From: Chitinophagaceae bacterium UBA1930 | GTDB lineage: Bacteria; Bacteroidota; Bacteroidia; Chitinophagales; Chitinophagaceae | DNA length: 64,000 bases | Reading direction: 5' to 3' | Assembly: GCA_002337145.1 (NCBI GenBank) | Contig: DDFK01000003.1 | Coordinates: forward strand, 186,001-250,000 | Shown here: one piece after another, positions 40,490-50,064 of the stretch | Numbering within the stretch: the stretch's first letter is position 1 | Layout: each line of letters begins with the position of its first letter | Notes under the pieces: model-generated | What the model saw: only the letters and a program-made list of their open reading frames with translations | Databases searched by the model: none | What the model was told of the DNA's origin: nothing | Program-made: the position numbers and the translations under genes

Positions 40490-42466
40490 CAGCAGCAAAA
40501 CCAGTAGCAATGCAAAATTGCTGATATCGATCAGCAATGGGTAATAGCCCTTATCGTAGTAAAGATGTATTTCGTTGGTGCCTTCTTTTACGGGTAGCTT
40601 CATAAAACAATTGCGGTATGTGTTTATGGGCAGCCCGCTTTTTTCTTTCCAGCGATGATAGTTGTTTTGCTGTAGGATGATGTTGCCTGCATTGCCCGAT
40701 TCAAGTTTTATATCGATACTGTTATAACCAAGGTGAATGGTATCAATCTTTAGATTCTTTATATCATTGGAGAAAACAAAACGATTGTTACGCAATAGCC
40801 TCTCATTTGCTGTGTCCAGTATAAACATTTGTTCATAGGTAGAGAATACTGTATTGGATTCAAGGAAGGTGGCCCCGTTCAATATCTTGGATGCATTGTG
40901 ATTTTTCCATGGATCGAACATGTAGTACTTCCTGTTTACCATTAAAGGCGTATCTAAATATTTATCGGGCTGTTGCTGATAAAACTGTTTGGCGTAATTG
41001 TTAAATACGGCGGGCTTTACATTGCCAACGCCGGTTATGGCCATGCCAATGCTATAGTTAACCAATAGGTCAATGGCAATGAAAGCAAGCATCCATTTTT
41101 TATGGCTGATTATTCTCCTGATGAAAACAAATGCGGTTACCAGCAACACAAACTGTACAAGTGTATCCAATTGAAATATCCTTTGATGTGTTGATGTTTC
41201 AAACAATGCATTATGGTTCATCATCCCAAAAACAATTGTAACACCAGCCAGCAATACAGCAATGGTTATGCGTAAGTGTTTTATTTTTTTATCCGTTACA
41301 GAAAAAAAGCCTGGCTGTTTTGCTTGCAACAATATTGCTGCAATAAAAAGAATAATCAAGAAAATCCTTGCGGCAGCACTCCATTTAAACGCTCCCATCA
41401 ATGGCAGGAACTTAAAAACCATATTGCCCAACGGCGTAAGAAACCCAAACAGGAAGATGAATGTAAACAAGGCAATACCTGTAAATAGTTTTACAATGCC
41501 CTTATTGTATTGTTTGTAATTGCCAATAAAAAGTACCATCAACAACAAAGGCAGTGTGCCAAAATAAATGTCCCTGTTGGCCGAGTGGCATAGCGGATCG
41601 AACAATTTATTGTAGACACTCGCGGGTATAAACAAAGAAGCAAGAAACTGCGGGTAGAAGCAATCCCTAAAAGCAACATCGGTTGCCAGATCGTGGCCAC
41701 GGCTATAATAGGGCAGGAACTCAATGTAGGAAACCATTGCCGGCAAAGCAAGCAACATGCACACCACAATTGCTATTGCCAGGTATCTTATGGAAGCCAG
41801 TATCAATGCAATCTTACCTGCCTTCTTAAACACCCACCATTGCCATATTAAAATGGCGGCTATGCAATAGGATGCATAAATAAAAAATGCTGGGTAACCG
41901 CATACAATCATCAACCAGCAAACAATACCAAACCATATTGCTTTTTTAAAAGATGGCTGTTGCAATAACGTGTAAAAACAATAAAACATCCAGGGCATAA
42001 AGCCTAGAGAAGCCGTCCAGTTAATAAAGTTCGATATGCCCGAAACAAAGCCGCAGCAACTATACACAATTGCAGCCATCAATAACATGGTACTGTCTTT
42101 TGTTATAAGCCCCATCAGCCTATATATTCCGGTTACTGCAAGCAACATATATAGCATGTATTCAAACAAGAATGCCGTATGGTTATAATGAAAAAAATAC
42201 GACAGCCCATAAGCAATTGGGTTCCAAACAGCACCCTGCATGTCTGCATGCTGCGGCACACCATTCATTAAATAAGGGTTCCAATAAGGTATGCCTTCTG
42301 TATGCAATGCATCGCTTAAGTACATGCGTACCGGCATATAGTAAAAAGAGTTGTCGTCTTTTAAGCATACCAGTCCAAACGTAAAGAACCAATTGGCCAC
42401 AAGCACCAATAGTGCCAGCATTAGTAGGTGCTTTAAAGAAAGGATTCGTGGTTGGTCAGGCTGCAT
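40424..42466 (-). CDS. YfhO-like polytopic membrane protein
   Basis: A 680-residue inner-membrane protein with about 12-13 hydrophobic segments and a periplasmic C-terminal domain (about 500-645) before a last helix and basic tail. Early motifs (LKDDNSFYYMPVRMYLSDAL, PYWNPYLMNGVPQHADMQ) match the YfhO/GT-C-like membrane family, whose members transfer sugars from polyprenyl carriers or modify teichoic acids and glycans. The exact role is unknown. It starts one base after the mscS-like stop codon (TGACATG), so translation is coupled. The last 22 codons overlap the convergent methyltransferase gene. Confidence 0.82.
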   Translation of the reverse strand: MQPDQPRILSLKHLLMLALLVLVANWFFTFGLVCLKDDNSFYYMPVRMYLSDALHTEGIPYWNPYLMNGVPQHADMQGAVWNPIAYGLSYFFHYNHTAFLFEYMLYMLLAVTGIYRLMGLITKDSTMLLMAAIVYSCCGFVSGISNFINWTASLGFMPWMFYCFYTLLQQPSFKKAIWFGIVCWLMIVCGYPAFFIYASYCIAAILIWQWWVFKKAGKIALILASIRYLAIAIVVCMLLALPAMVSYIEFLPYYSRGHDLATDVAFRDCFYPQFLASLFIPASVYNKLFDPLCHSANRDIYFGTLPLLLMVLFIGNYKQYNKGIVKLFTGIALFTFIFLFGFLTPLGNMVFKFLPLMGAFKWSAAARIFLIILFIAAILLQAKQPGFFSVTDKKIKHLRITIAVLLAGVTIVFGMMNHNALFETSTHQRIFQLDTLVQFVLLVTAFVFIRRIISHKKWMLAFIAIDLLVNYSIGMAITGVGNVKPAVFNNYAKQFYQQQPDKYLDTPLMVNRKYYMFDPWKNHNASKILNGATFLESNTVFSTYEQMFILDTANERLLRNNRFVFSNDIKNLKIDTIHLGYNSIDIKLESGNAGNIILQQNNYHRWKEKSGLPINTYRNCFMKLPVKEGTNEIHLYYDKGYYPLLIDISNFALLLVLLLLFFGSLYKVLPTQWQPRKKLL

Positions 42467-42467
42467 G

Positions 42468-43562
42468 TCAGTTTACATTGTGCACTTTTATATCGGTATT
42501 GGAAGCAGCCAGTTCTATGGCAGATTCTTCCAGCAATTGAATGATGGCAATGTTTACCGCTTCACGAAGCGTGTTGAAATCGCTAACAGCCTGGGGCATT
42601 TCCGTAAAATAGTCCACAGCGAAAATGTGTGCATTTTTTCCTGTATCCATCAAATACACTTGATAGTTTTCTATGGCTGCTTGCTGTTGTAGTATGTTTT
42701 TTATTGCTGGTGCCAGTTGCTTTAGTTGCGTGGCAGTTGTAGATAGGCCAAGCTCTAGCCTCAACTCTACTTTGCGTTGTGTGCGTAAAGTTATATTGTC
42801 CAGTATACTGTCTACCATTTGTTTATTGGGTACGGTAATATAGGTTTTGCTTTCTGTTCTTATCCTTGTGCTACGCAATCCTATCTTTTCTATGGTGCCT
42901 GTAAATGCCTGCACCTTAACCGTATCGCCCGTTATAAATGGTTTGTCAAAAAAGATGATAAAAGAAGCAATCAGGTTTTCCATGCTTTCCCTTGTGGCCA
43001 AGGCAATGGCAGCACCTACAATGCTCAGTCCCGTAAGCAGGTTGCCAATGTTTTTATGGAACGAGAAACGCAGCACCAGCAGCACACCAATAAGCACCAG
43101 TATCACTTTGAAAAAATCCTTGAAAAAAACAATCAGTTGGTTGTCGCTCAGGTCATGGGTCTGGTTGGCTTTGTCTTCCATAATAATGGCAATGAAATCA
43201 ATCACCCGTAAGCATAGCCAGATAAATGTAATGACCAATGTACCGTTGGTGATGCACTCGATAATATCCCTAACGGTAATCTTGTAAATCTTGAAATCGA
43301 AAAACTCGGGAAAGTTCAGTCGGTCGAATGCAATGAAAGATATAACCAGTAACAGGAACATGTCCAGCGGCTGCACTACCAAATCAAAGAAAGACTTCTT
43401 TTCAATGTTCTTGCTTGCTTTAGCGATCAGTTTATACAAAAGGTTCGCAATGTATTTTGAAATAAGCCGTTTGATAAATACGGCCACAACAATGGTAGCA
43501 ATAACAAGCAAATAATTTCTAATCGAGTTGTTCAAAAACTCCTTTTCCAAAAAATCTTCCAT
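42468..43562 (-). CDS. MscS-family mechanosensitive channel
   Basis: A 364-residue membrane protein: about four to five N-terminal hydrophobic helices (15-180) and the conserved MscS pore/beta region NLLTGLSIVGAAIALATRESMENLIASFIIFFDKPF (about 175-210, split here as GLSIVGAAIALATRESMENL), then DTVKVQAFTGTIEKIGLRSTRIRTES and the C-terminal alpha/beta domain. It relieves hypoosmotic stress by opening under membrane tension. Directly upstream of the YfhO-like gene (1-nt gap) and divergent from gatB. Confidence 0.93.
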   Translation of the reverse strand: MEDFLEKEFLNNSIRNYLLVIATIVVAVFIKRLISKYIANLLYKLIAKASKNIEKKSFFDLVVQPLDMFLLLVISFIAFDRLNFPEFFDFKIYKITVRDIIECITNGTLVITFIWLCLRVIDFIAIIMEDKANQTHDLSDNQLIVFFKDFFKVILVLIGVLLVLRFSFHKNIGNLLTGLSIVGAAIALATRESMENLIASFIIFFDKPFITGDTVKVQAFTGTIEKIGLRSTRIRTESKTYITVPNKQMVDSILDNITLRTQRKVELRLELGLSTTATQLKQLAPAIKNILQQQAAIENYQVYLMDTGKNAHIFAVDYFTEMPQAVSDFNTLREAVNIAIIQLLEESAIELAASNTDIKVHNVN

Positions 43563-43720
43563 AAATGCAAGGTACTATTTACAATATTCAGGTACAAAGC
43601 TAAGGACTTGGATTTTGATGCCACAAAGCAGTGCCCATAAGCTGTTACAAAGAATTGTGAATACCGTGTAGCCGCAACTTTGCGTATGGGCACAATCCAA
43701 TATCTTTACGCACTTTACAA

Positions 43721-45166
43721 ATGAATATACAAGATAAATACGAGGCCGTAATTGGCCTGGAGGTTCACGCCCAGCTACAAACGGCAAGCAAGTTGTTTTG
43801 TGGCGACAGCATTGCCTTTGGTGCATTGCCCAATACCCATGTAAGTGCCATTACATTGGGGCACCCGGGCACATTGCCCAAAACAAATGCAAAGGCGGTG
43901 GAGTATGCCATTAAAATGGGCATTGCCTGTAACTGCGAAATTGAGCAGAGCAATTATTTTGCCCGTAAGAATTATTTCTATCCCGATTTGCCCAAAGGCT
44001 ATCAAACATCGCAGCATACGACTCCCATTTGCAAAGGTGGTTACATCACCATTAAAACAGGTGAGGGCGTAAAGAACATTCAACTGAACCGCATACACAT
44101 GGAAGAGGATGCGGGCAAAAGCATACACGACCTTGATGATGATTTTACCTGTATTGACCTGAACAGGGCAGGTACCCCTTTGATTGAGATTGTTACGGAA
44201 CCATGCCTGCACAGCAGCGAGGAAGCCTATCAATATGTTACTGAACTAAGAAGATTGGTACAGTGGATTGAGGTATGCGATGGCAATATGGAAGAAGGCA
44301 GCCTGCGTTGCGATGCCAATGTTTCCATACGTTTAAAAGGTGAGCAAACCTTGGGCACCAAGGTGGAAGTGAAGAACCTGAACTCGATACGTAATGTAAA
44401 AAAAGCCATAGATTTTGAAATTGAACGCATGATTCAACTGGTTGAAAATGGCGGCACCGTTACGCAGCAAACCAGGAGCTTTGATGCCAGCAACGATACC
44501 ACATTTTCCATACGTGACAAGGAAGATGCAAACGATTACCGGTATTTTGCCTGTCCTGACTTGCCTCCCTTTCATTTAACCGATGCATTTATTGATACTG
44601 TCCGGGCCACATTGCCTGCATTGCCCAATGCATTGTCAGAACGGTTCATCAACGAATTTGGACTGGGCGTATATGATGCATCGCAGCTATGCGATGAGAA
44701 AGCCACTGCCGATTATTTTCTGGCAACAGCCATGCACCATAACAATTACAAAGCTATTGCCAACTGGATGCTAGGCCCAATAAAGCAACAATTGAATGAT
44801 AGCAATACCTCATTCAGCACCATTAACCTTAAACCGGAAACACTTGCAGCATTGATAAAAATTGTGGATGAGGGTAAGGTTAATTTCTCTGTTGCGTCTT
44901 CACGTTTGTTGCCTGTTGTAAGCGAAAGCAACCAGGCCCCATTGACAGTTGCAGAAGAGCTGAACCTGTTACAGGTAAGCAATACCAACGAATTGGCAAC
45001 CTGGGTAGATGAAGTGATACAGCAAATGCCAGATAAGGTTGCCGAATACAAAAAAGGCAAGAAGGGCCTGATTGGGTTGTTTGTGGGCGAGGTTAAAAAA
45101 ATAAGCAAGGGCAAGGCTGACCCAAAGATCGTGACGGACTTGCTACAACAAAAACTGAATAATTAA
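43721..45166 (+). CDS. gatB: Aspartyl/glutamyl-tRNA amidotransferase subunit B
   Basis: A 481-residue subunit of GatCAB, which converts mischarged Glu-tRNAGln (or Asp-tRNAAsn) to the amide form. Clear signatures: AVIGLEVHAQLQTASKLFCGD, LGHPGTLPKTNAKAVEYAIK, ARKNYFYPDLPKGYQTSQ, IHMEEDAGKSIHD, DLNRAGTPLIEIVTEP, GSLRCDANVSIR and DYRYFACPDLPP, followed by the C-terminal YqeY-like tail domain (about 330-481). gatA and gatC are not adjacent. Followed 16 nt later by the TlpA-like gene on the same strand. Confidence 0.97.
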   Translation: MNIQDKYEAVIGLEVHAQLQTASKLFCGDSIAFGALPNTHVSAITLGHPGTLPKTNAKAVEYAIKMGIACNCEIEQSNYFARKNYFYPDLPKGYQTSQHTTPICKGGYITIKTGEGVKNIQLNRIHMEEDAGKSIHDLDDDFTCIDLNRAGTPLIEIVTEPCLHSSEEAYQYVTELRRLVQWIEVCDGNMEEGSLRCDANVSIRLKGEQTLGTKVEVKNLNSIRNVKKAIDFEIERMIQLVENGGTVTQQTRSFDASNDTTFSIRDKEDANDYRYFACPDLPPFHLTDAFIDTVRATLPALPNALSERFINEFGLGVYDASQLCDEKATADYFLATAMHHNNYKAIANWMLGPIKQQLNDSNTSFSTINLKPETLAALIKIVDEGKVNFSVASSRLLPVVSESNQAPLTVAEELNLLQVSNTNELATWVDEVIQQMPDKVAEYKKGKKGLIGLFVGEVKKISKGKADPKIVTDLLQQKLNN

Positions 45167-45182
45167 ACATAGAAAGCTGACG

Positions 45183-46295
45183 ATGAAAAAAATACTGATA
45201 CTGGTTTCCGCAACCATGCTATTGTTTTCCTGTAAACAAAACCAGCATGGCGGTGCCTTTAAAGTAAGCGGCAAGGTTGATAATGCCACTGGTAGCAAAG
45301 TTTATTTGCAGGAGCTGCCTTTTGGTGGCACACAGCCCATTGTTATTGATTCCACAACTTTAAAAAATGGTGCTTTTGAATTAAAGGGCATGGCCAATGA
45401 AGAAGGCATTTACTCATTGTCCATAGAAAATGGCCCAGCATTACTGTTGGTAAATGACACTAAAGACATTAAAGTGAGTGTTGACGTGAATAAATTCAAG
45501 GCCTATAAAACAGAGGGGTCACCTGCTTCTACATCCTTGCATGAACTGTTCGATAAATATTTCAACCAATACGAAGTAGCAAAAAACCTTTCGGACCAGT
45601 TGGATTCCCTGCAACAGCAAAAAGCTACCGATAGCATACTTACCATTTCTGCATTGCAGTGCAAGCGGGAAGTAGGAAAGCTAAAGGAAACAATTGTGGA
45701 TTATGTAAATTCAACACCTAGCCCCGCTGCCTGTTTGCATGTATTGGCAATGGGTTATTCCAACCGCACCATTGACCTGGAAGAAACCAAGAAGCTTGCA
45801 AAGGCTGCTGCTGCAAAGTTCAAGGATTATAAGAGCTTTGGCTCTTTTCAAAAAATGCTGAGTGGCAAAGACTATCCATTGCTTGGCAATACTGCACCAG
45901 ATTTTGTTTTGCCATCCATTACTGGCGACACGGTAAAACTGAGCAGCTTTAGGGGCAAGTATGTGTTGGTTGATTTTTGGGCAAGCTGGTGTGGCCCTTG
46001 CAGGCAGGAGAACCCCAATGTAGTTATTGCCTATAATAAATTCAAGGACAAAAACTTCACCATAGTTGGCGTTTCGTTGGATAGTGACAAGGATGCTTGG
46101 AAAACGGCAGTAAAAAAAGACAGCCTGACCTGGACGCATGTAAGCGACCTAAAACAGTGGGAAAGCCCCTTAGTTAGTGCGTATAAATTTGATGGCATAC
46201 CGTTTAATGTATTACTAGACCCAACAGGCAAAATCATTGCTTCGGGTTTAAGGGGCGAAGCCCTGGAAAGCAAGCTGAACGAGGTGTTAAAGTAA
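45183..46295 (+). CDS. TlpA-type thiol-disulfide oxidoreductase lipoprotein
   Basis: A 370-residue exported protein: lipobox MKKILILVSATMLLFSC (Cys17), an N-terminal DUF4369-like beta domain (about 26-120, FKVSGKVDNATGSKVYLQEL), a helical linker (about 130-220) and a C-terminal thioredoxin domain starting at GNTAPDFVLPSITGD. The active site is FWASWCGPCRQE with Trp269. Such proteins reduce or isomerise periplasmic disulfides, for example in cytochrome c maturation. Co-oriented with gatB (16 nt gap); the next gene begins after a hairpin. Confidence 0.93.
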   Translation: MKKILILVSATMLLFSCKQNQHGGAFKVSGKVDNATGSKVYLQELPFGGTQPIVIDSTTLKNGAFELKGMANEEGIYSLSIENGPALLLVNDTKDIKVSVDVNKFKAYKTEGSPASTSLHELFDKYFNQYEVAKNLSDQLDSLQQQKATDSILTISALQCKREVGKLKETIVDYVNSTPSPAACLHVLAMGYSNRTIDLEETKKLAKAAAAKFKDYKSFGSFQKMLSGKDYPLLGNTAPDFVLPSITGDTVKLSSFRGKYVLVDFWASWCGPCRQENPNVVIAYNKFKDKNFTIVGVSLDSDKDAWKTAVKKDSLTWTHVSDLKQWESPLVSAYKFDGIPFNVLLDPTGKIIASGLRGEALESKLNEVLK

Positions 46296-46330
46296 AATTG
46301 TACGGGTGGTTTGTCAATACAAAAAACTCA

Positions 46331-46360
46331 AGGTATCTTTTCACAAAAGGTACCTTTTTT
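46331..46360 (+). terminator. Terminator-like hairpin abutting the next start codon
   Basis: AGGTA-t-CTTTT (46331-46341) pairs with AAAAG-g-TACCT (46345-46355), then TTTTT directly before ATG 46361. It ends the tlpA-like transcript and could attenuate expression of the following gene. Confidence 0.75.
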
Positions 46361-47521
46361 ATGCAATCAACATTAACTGCCCCCTCTCCAAAACGAATTG
46401 CCAGTATCGACGTGCTGCGTGGCCTGGTAATGATTATTATGGCCTTGGACCATACTAGGGATTTTTTTACAAACGTGACGTATGATCCATTGGACTTGAC
46501 CCAAACATCGTTGCCACTTTTTTTAACCCGTTGGGTCACGCATTACTGTGCACCGATATTCGTGTTCCTTGCTGGTTGTAGTGTATTCCTTTCCATCAGA
46601 AAAGGGAAAAACAGAAACGAGGCAGCTAGGTTCCTGTTAACCCGGGGCCTGTGGTTAATATTTGTTGAATTAGTGATTATCAACTTTGCCTTCTCTTTTG
46701 ATATTGGTTATCATTTTTTGGGTGCACAGGTTATTTGGGCCATTGGTTGGAGCATGATTTTCTTAGCTGCTTTAATTTATATAAAACCATTGTATGCTGG
46801 CATTATTGGGTTAGCCATCATTTTTTCGCATAACCTTTTGGATGGCATAAAGGCCGAGAGTTTTGGCAGTGCAAAACTGTTATGGATGTTCTTGCACGAA
46901 CAAGGCTTTATTTTCTACGCGAAAGACAGGGGCCTGGGCATACTTTACCCAATAATACCGTGGATTGGTGTAATGGCTGCGGGTTATGCTTTTGGTTGGT
47001 TCTTTACTATTGAACAAGAAAGAAGAAGCAGGTATTTTTTAAGGATTGGATGGGCCTGCATTGCCCTGTTTGTTATTGTTAGGTACGGTAATGTTTATGG
47101 CGACCTGCGTAAATGGCAACCTCAAAGTGTATGGTGGAAAACAGTGCTGTCTTTTGTCAATTGCCAAAAATACCCGCCTTCTTTGTTGTATCTATTAATG
47201 ACAATTGGGCCAGGAATTCTTTTGTTGAACCTGTTTGAAAAATACAGCAACCAGATTACCCGCTTCTTTTCAGTATATGGCAGTGTGCCTTTCTTTTATT
47301 ACGTGCTGCATTTTTTTATTATTCACCTCGCGGCTGTAATTGTTGCAAATATTATGGGCGTTCGTGGGGGTAATCTTTTTAACCCGGACCCTGCATGGGG
47401 CTTTGGCCTGCCGATTGTGTATATGGTTTGGGTAATGGTTTTTGCCTCACTTTATTATCCGTGCAAATGGTTTATGGGTATTAAAAAAAGGCGGAGCGAT
47501 TGGTGGCTTAGTTACTTATAA
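46361..47521 (+). CDS. DUF1624 / heparan acetyltransferase-like membrane protein
   Basis: A 386-residue polytopic membrane protein with about ten hydrophobic helices. The N-terminus RIASIDVLRGLVMIIMALDHTRDFF is the hallmark of the DUF1624 / heparan-alpha-glucosaminide N-acetyltransferase-like family (related to YeiB and OafA acyltransferases), with LTRWVTHYCAPIFVFLAG and PWIGVMAAGYAFG also conserved. Probable role: acyl transfer across the inner membrane; the acceptor is unknown. ATG 46361 gives the family start; a TTG-initiated extension from 46298 is possible but would run through a terminator-like hairpin. Confidence 0.85.
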   Translation: MQSTLTAPSPKRIASIDVLRGLVMIIMALDHTRDFFTNVTYDPLDLTQTSLPLFLTRWVTHYCAPIFVFLAGCSVFLSIRKGKNRNEAARFLLTRGLWLIFVELVIINFAFSFDIGYHFLGAQVIWAIGWSMIFLAALIYIKPLYAGIIGLAIIFSHNLLDGIKAESFGSAKLLWMFLHEQGFIFYAKDRGLGILYPIIPWIGVMAAGYAFGWFFTIEQERRSRYFLRIGWACIALFVIVRYGNVYGDLRKWQPQSVWWKTVLSFVNCQKYPPSLLYLLMTIGPGILLLNLFEKYSNQITRFFSVYGSVPFFYYVLHFFIIHLAAVIVANIMGVRGGNLFNPDPAWGFGLPIVYMVWVMVFASLYYPCKWFMGIKKRRSDWWLSYL

Positions 47522-47523
47522 TA

Positions 47524-47557
47524 AAAAGGCCCATTGAAATTTCAATGGGCCTTTTTA
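47524..47557. terminator. Bidirectional terminator
   Basis: Perfect 17-bp arms AAAAAGGCCCATTGAAA / TTTCAATGGGCCTTTTT with no spacer, between the convergent DUF1624-like gene and the Sus-locus lipoprotein gene. Confidence 0.95.
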
Positions 47558-47576
47558 TTATATAATGATATAGAGC

Positions 47577-48479
47577 TTATCTCGTTAGCTTACTCCATTG
47601 GTTGTTGAAGCTACCTGCAGATACTTTCACACTATATGAAAGTGTGATTGATTGATCGCAGGAAGAGAAAGTACCCGTTCCAGAAATGGTGGATGCACCA
47701 TAAGTATAAAGGCTAGCTACATAAGGCTGGCTCGCTATGGTGATTTTAAAATTTGCTGGGTCGGTCCAGTCCATAGTAGCTGTAAGACCTGTTGTAGCAC
47801 CATCAGTTGGGGCAAAAGGAGCAAAGCCAACGTCTGCAGTATTACCTAGGTTCTTGATTTTTATAGTAGCAGTTGTAGCTGTTAACGGTGTAAAATCAGA
47901 CACAATTGCTGTGTAAGCAGATGCACTTGCATTAGCAGGGGCAATTGATGGATAGTAGTCCCTTGAAGTGGTGAAATTACCTACCATTGTGGTTGGCAAT
48001 ACATCGCAATAAGGCTGTATTACTATCCTGAAAGAATCAACATTGTTTACAGTTGGGTAACCGCTTACTTTGATGGTTACAGTATCCCTTCTGCCGCTTG
48101 GGTAGCCAGCAAAAAGAGCCTTGAACTTAAGTGTGTCAAAAGTCCTACCTGCTTTAACAGTAAGGGAGCCAGGAGCAATATACTGAACACCAGCTACGGC
48201 AGTTTTTGATGTAGCAGTAAAGTTTACGGTCCTATCCCCATCGCTATAACCAGTAAATCCGATAATCAAATTGTATGGATCGTTGGTAGATTTAACGAAG
48301 TAGTTACCAACAGTTGTTCCCGCTGTTACTGGAGCAAACTCTACTGTGGATGACTGAGACGGTACATTGGTTTTGTAATATTCTGATCCTTTTTTACAAG
48401 AGAATATTGTAAGCCCCAATAAGGCCAGGCAAAGAGAGAATTTCCCAAAGGAAAACCCTGTTTGTTTTATTCTTTTCAT
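47577..48479 (-). CDS. Sus-locus surface lipoprotein (third gene, locus 1)
   Basis: A 300-residue lipoprotein (lipobox ALLGLTIFSC, Cys28) of beta-sandwich composition, Thr/Ala/Ser-rich, for example VEFAPVTAGTTVGNYFVKS and RDTVTIKVSGYPTVNNVDSF. The first half resembles Calx-beta or DUF4843-like modules found in Sus-locus lipoproteins; the second half (about 165-300) is unassigned. It follows susD by 42 nt, so it is probably the third member of a susC-susD-lipoprotein operon, a surface glycan or peptide-binding subunit by analogy with SusE/F. Ligand unknown. Confidence 0.8.
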   Translation of the reverse strand: MKRIKQTGFSFGKFSLCLALLGLTIFSCKKGSEYYKTNVPSQSSTVEFAPVTAGTTVGNYFVKSTNDPYNLIIGFTGYSDGDRTVNFTATSKTAVAGVQYIAPGSLTVKAGRTFDTLKFKALFAGYPSGRRDTVTIKVSGYPTVNNVDSFRIVIQPYCDVLPTTMVGNFTTSRDYYPSIAPANASASAYTAIVSDFTPLTATTATIKIKNLGNTADVGFAPFAPTDGATTGLTATMDWTDPANFKITIASQPYVASLYTYGASTISGTGTFSSCDQSITLSYSVKVSAGSFNNQWSKLTR

Positions 48480-48521
48480 AAATACTATTTTTAATTTTAA
48501 TTAATTTATACAATCTGTCTC

Positions 48522-50027
48522 TTACCAGCCACCTGGGTTTTGAACTAAACTTTTGTTTGCGCTCATATCATTTGTAGGAATACCCCATACAAATTGATAG
48601 TTATCAGCAGCAATGTTAATCAGGTTGAATTCGGCACCTTGTTGAATAGCAGCCAGGTTTTGAGGGGTACCCCTTGTAAACCCTTGGTGCCAACGTTTCA
48701 AATCCCATAACCTGAAGCCTTCAAACGCCAACTCACGGGTCCTTTCATCTTTAACAGCCTGTAACAAAGCAGCTCCGGTTAAACCAGTTAAGGTTGAAGC
48801 AGCCCTTGATGTCCTTAGCAGGTTCAAAGTTGTTAAAGCCAAACCTTCGTTGGTAGCTCCACCAGCCCTTACAGCAGCTTCTGCATAGATAAGGTACTGT
48901 TCAGCAATACGGAAAATTTTAGGTGCATGCTGATAGTTAGTTACAGAAGTAGTGAATAGGGCCGAGTTTCCTGGGTATTTATTCACCAATGAAATGGTAG
49001 TATAGCTAGTGTTGTTAATAGTTACGGGTTTTACTGCAAAGTAAGCAGGTTTACGCCTGTCGGCAGCTTCGTACATATTAAGCATAGCTTGTGTAGGAAT
49101 GAAGTCTGGGTCAAACACGCTGGTTGCAGACACAAATCCTAAGTAGATATTGTTTGCATTACTCAGCTCATTGGGTTTAGAAACAAATGATTGCATAATT
49201 GTTTCCCTTGCTGCATCTGTAGCCCACATGGAAGTCAAATCAGCTTGTGTAGTAACCAATGGATAAACACCACCAGTTATCAAGCTGTTGGCAGCTGTCA
49301 TGGCACCAGTCCAGTCTTGCATGTTCAGCCTAACCCTAGCTTCCAATGCAAGTACTGCATCTTTAGAGAAACTGGTAGCTGCTATGGAACCTGCAGTTGT
49401 CAACAATGTTTTTGCTTGTGCAATGTCAGACAATATCTGATCGTACACTTGTTTAACTGTAGCACGTGCAGGTTGGCCATTCAGGTCATAAACCAAAACC
49501 AATGGCACACCCAGGTCAGTAGCTGCAGTAGCAGGCTCATAAGGTTTTGCAAACCTTACAATTAAATCTGAGTAGTAATATGCACGGGCCAAATACGCAT
49601 CACCAGTATATTTCTTCATAGTAGCAATATCCGCTGTGGTAGTAGCAGGAATGCTTGGGAAATTCTGGATGCAAAGGTTCACATTTTTAAGTGCGGTATA
49701 GTCGTTACCCCAAGCAGTGCTCAATGCACCATCACTGGCAGCAAAACTGTTTCCCCAACGGTGTGGGAAACCATTCCTGTTACCATAGTCCAATGTTGCA
49801 TTTAATTGGTCTGCCTGTACATCTTGAGAGAACATATAAGCACCATATACTCTTGCCCTTAAATCAGAATATAGACCATTGTTCCAACCAGTTGCATCTT
49901 TTACTGTTTTGAATGACTGGGATAGCTCAATTGAGCTATACGGCAATAGGTCCAGCTTTTTTTGACAGGCTCCCAAACTAAGCAGGGCCGTCAAACCTAA
50001 AATATTTTTAATTGAGATTTTTTTCAT
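48522..50027 (-). CDS. SusD/RagB-family outer-membrane lipoprotein (locus 1)
   Basis: A 501-residue lipoprotein (MKKISIKNILGLTALLSLGAC, Cys21) of the RagB/SusD family. The TPR-like helical core contains LKNVNLCIQNFPSI, GDAYLARAYYYSDLIVRFAKPYEP, VRLNMQDWTGAMTAANSLIT, and late FRIAEQYLIYAEAAVRAGG and ERTRELAFEGFRLWDLKRW. SusD proteins cap the SusC barrel and capture ligand at the cell surface. Encoded 37 nt after susC and 42 nt before the lipoprotein gene. The substrate cannot be read from sequence and no carbohydrate-active enzymes are adjacent. Confidence 0.95.
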   Translation of the reverse strand: MKKISIKNILGLTALLSLGACQKKLDLLPYSSIELSQSFKTVKDATGWNNGLYSDLRARVYGAYMFSQDVQADQLNATLDYGNRNGFPHRWGNSFAASDGALSTAWGNDYTALKNVNLCIQNFPSIPATTTADIATMKKYTGDAYLARAYYYSDLIVRFAKPYEPATAATDLGVPLVLVYDLNGQPARATVKQVYDQILSDIAQAKTLLTTAGSIAATSFSKDAVLALEARVRLNMQDWTGAMTAANSLITGGVYPLVTTQADLTSMWATDAARETIMQSFVSKPNELSNANNIYLGFVSATSVFDPDFIPTQAMLNMYEAADRRKPAYFAVKPVTINNTSYTTISLVNKYPGNSALFTTSVTNYQHAPKIFRIAEQYLIYAEAAVRAGGATNEGLALTTLNLLRTSRAASTLTGLTGAALLQAVKDERTRELAFEGFRLWDLKRWHQGFTRGTPQNLAAIQQGAEFNLINIAADNYQFVWGIPTNDMSANKSLVQNPGGW

Positions 50028-50064
50028 TTTATCTTGTTTTACGTATTGTAAACGAACTACTTAA

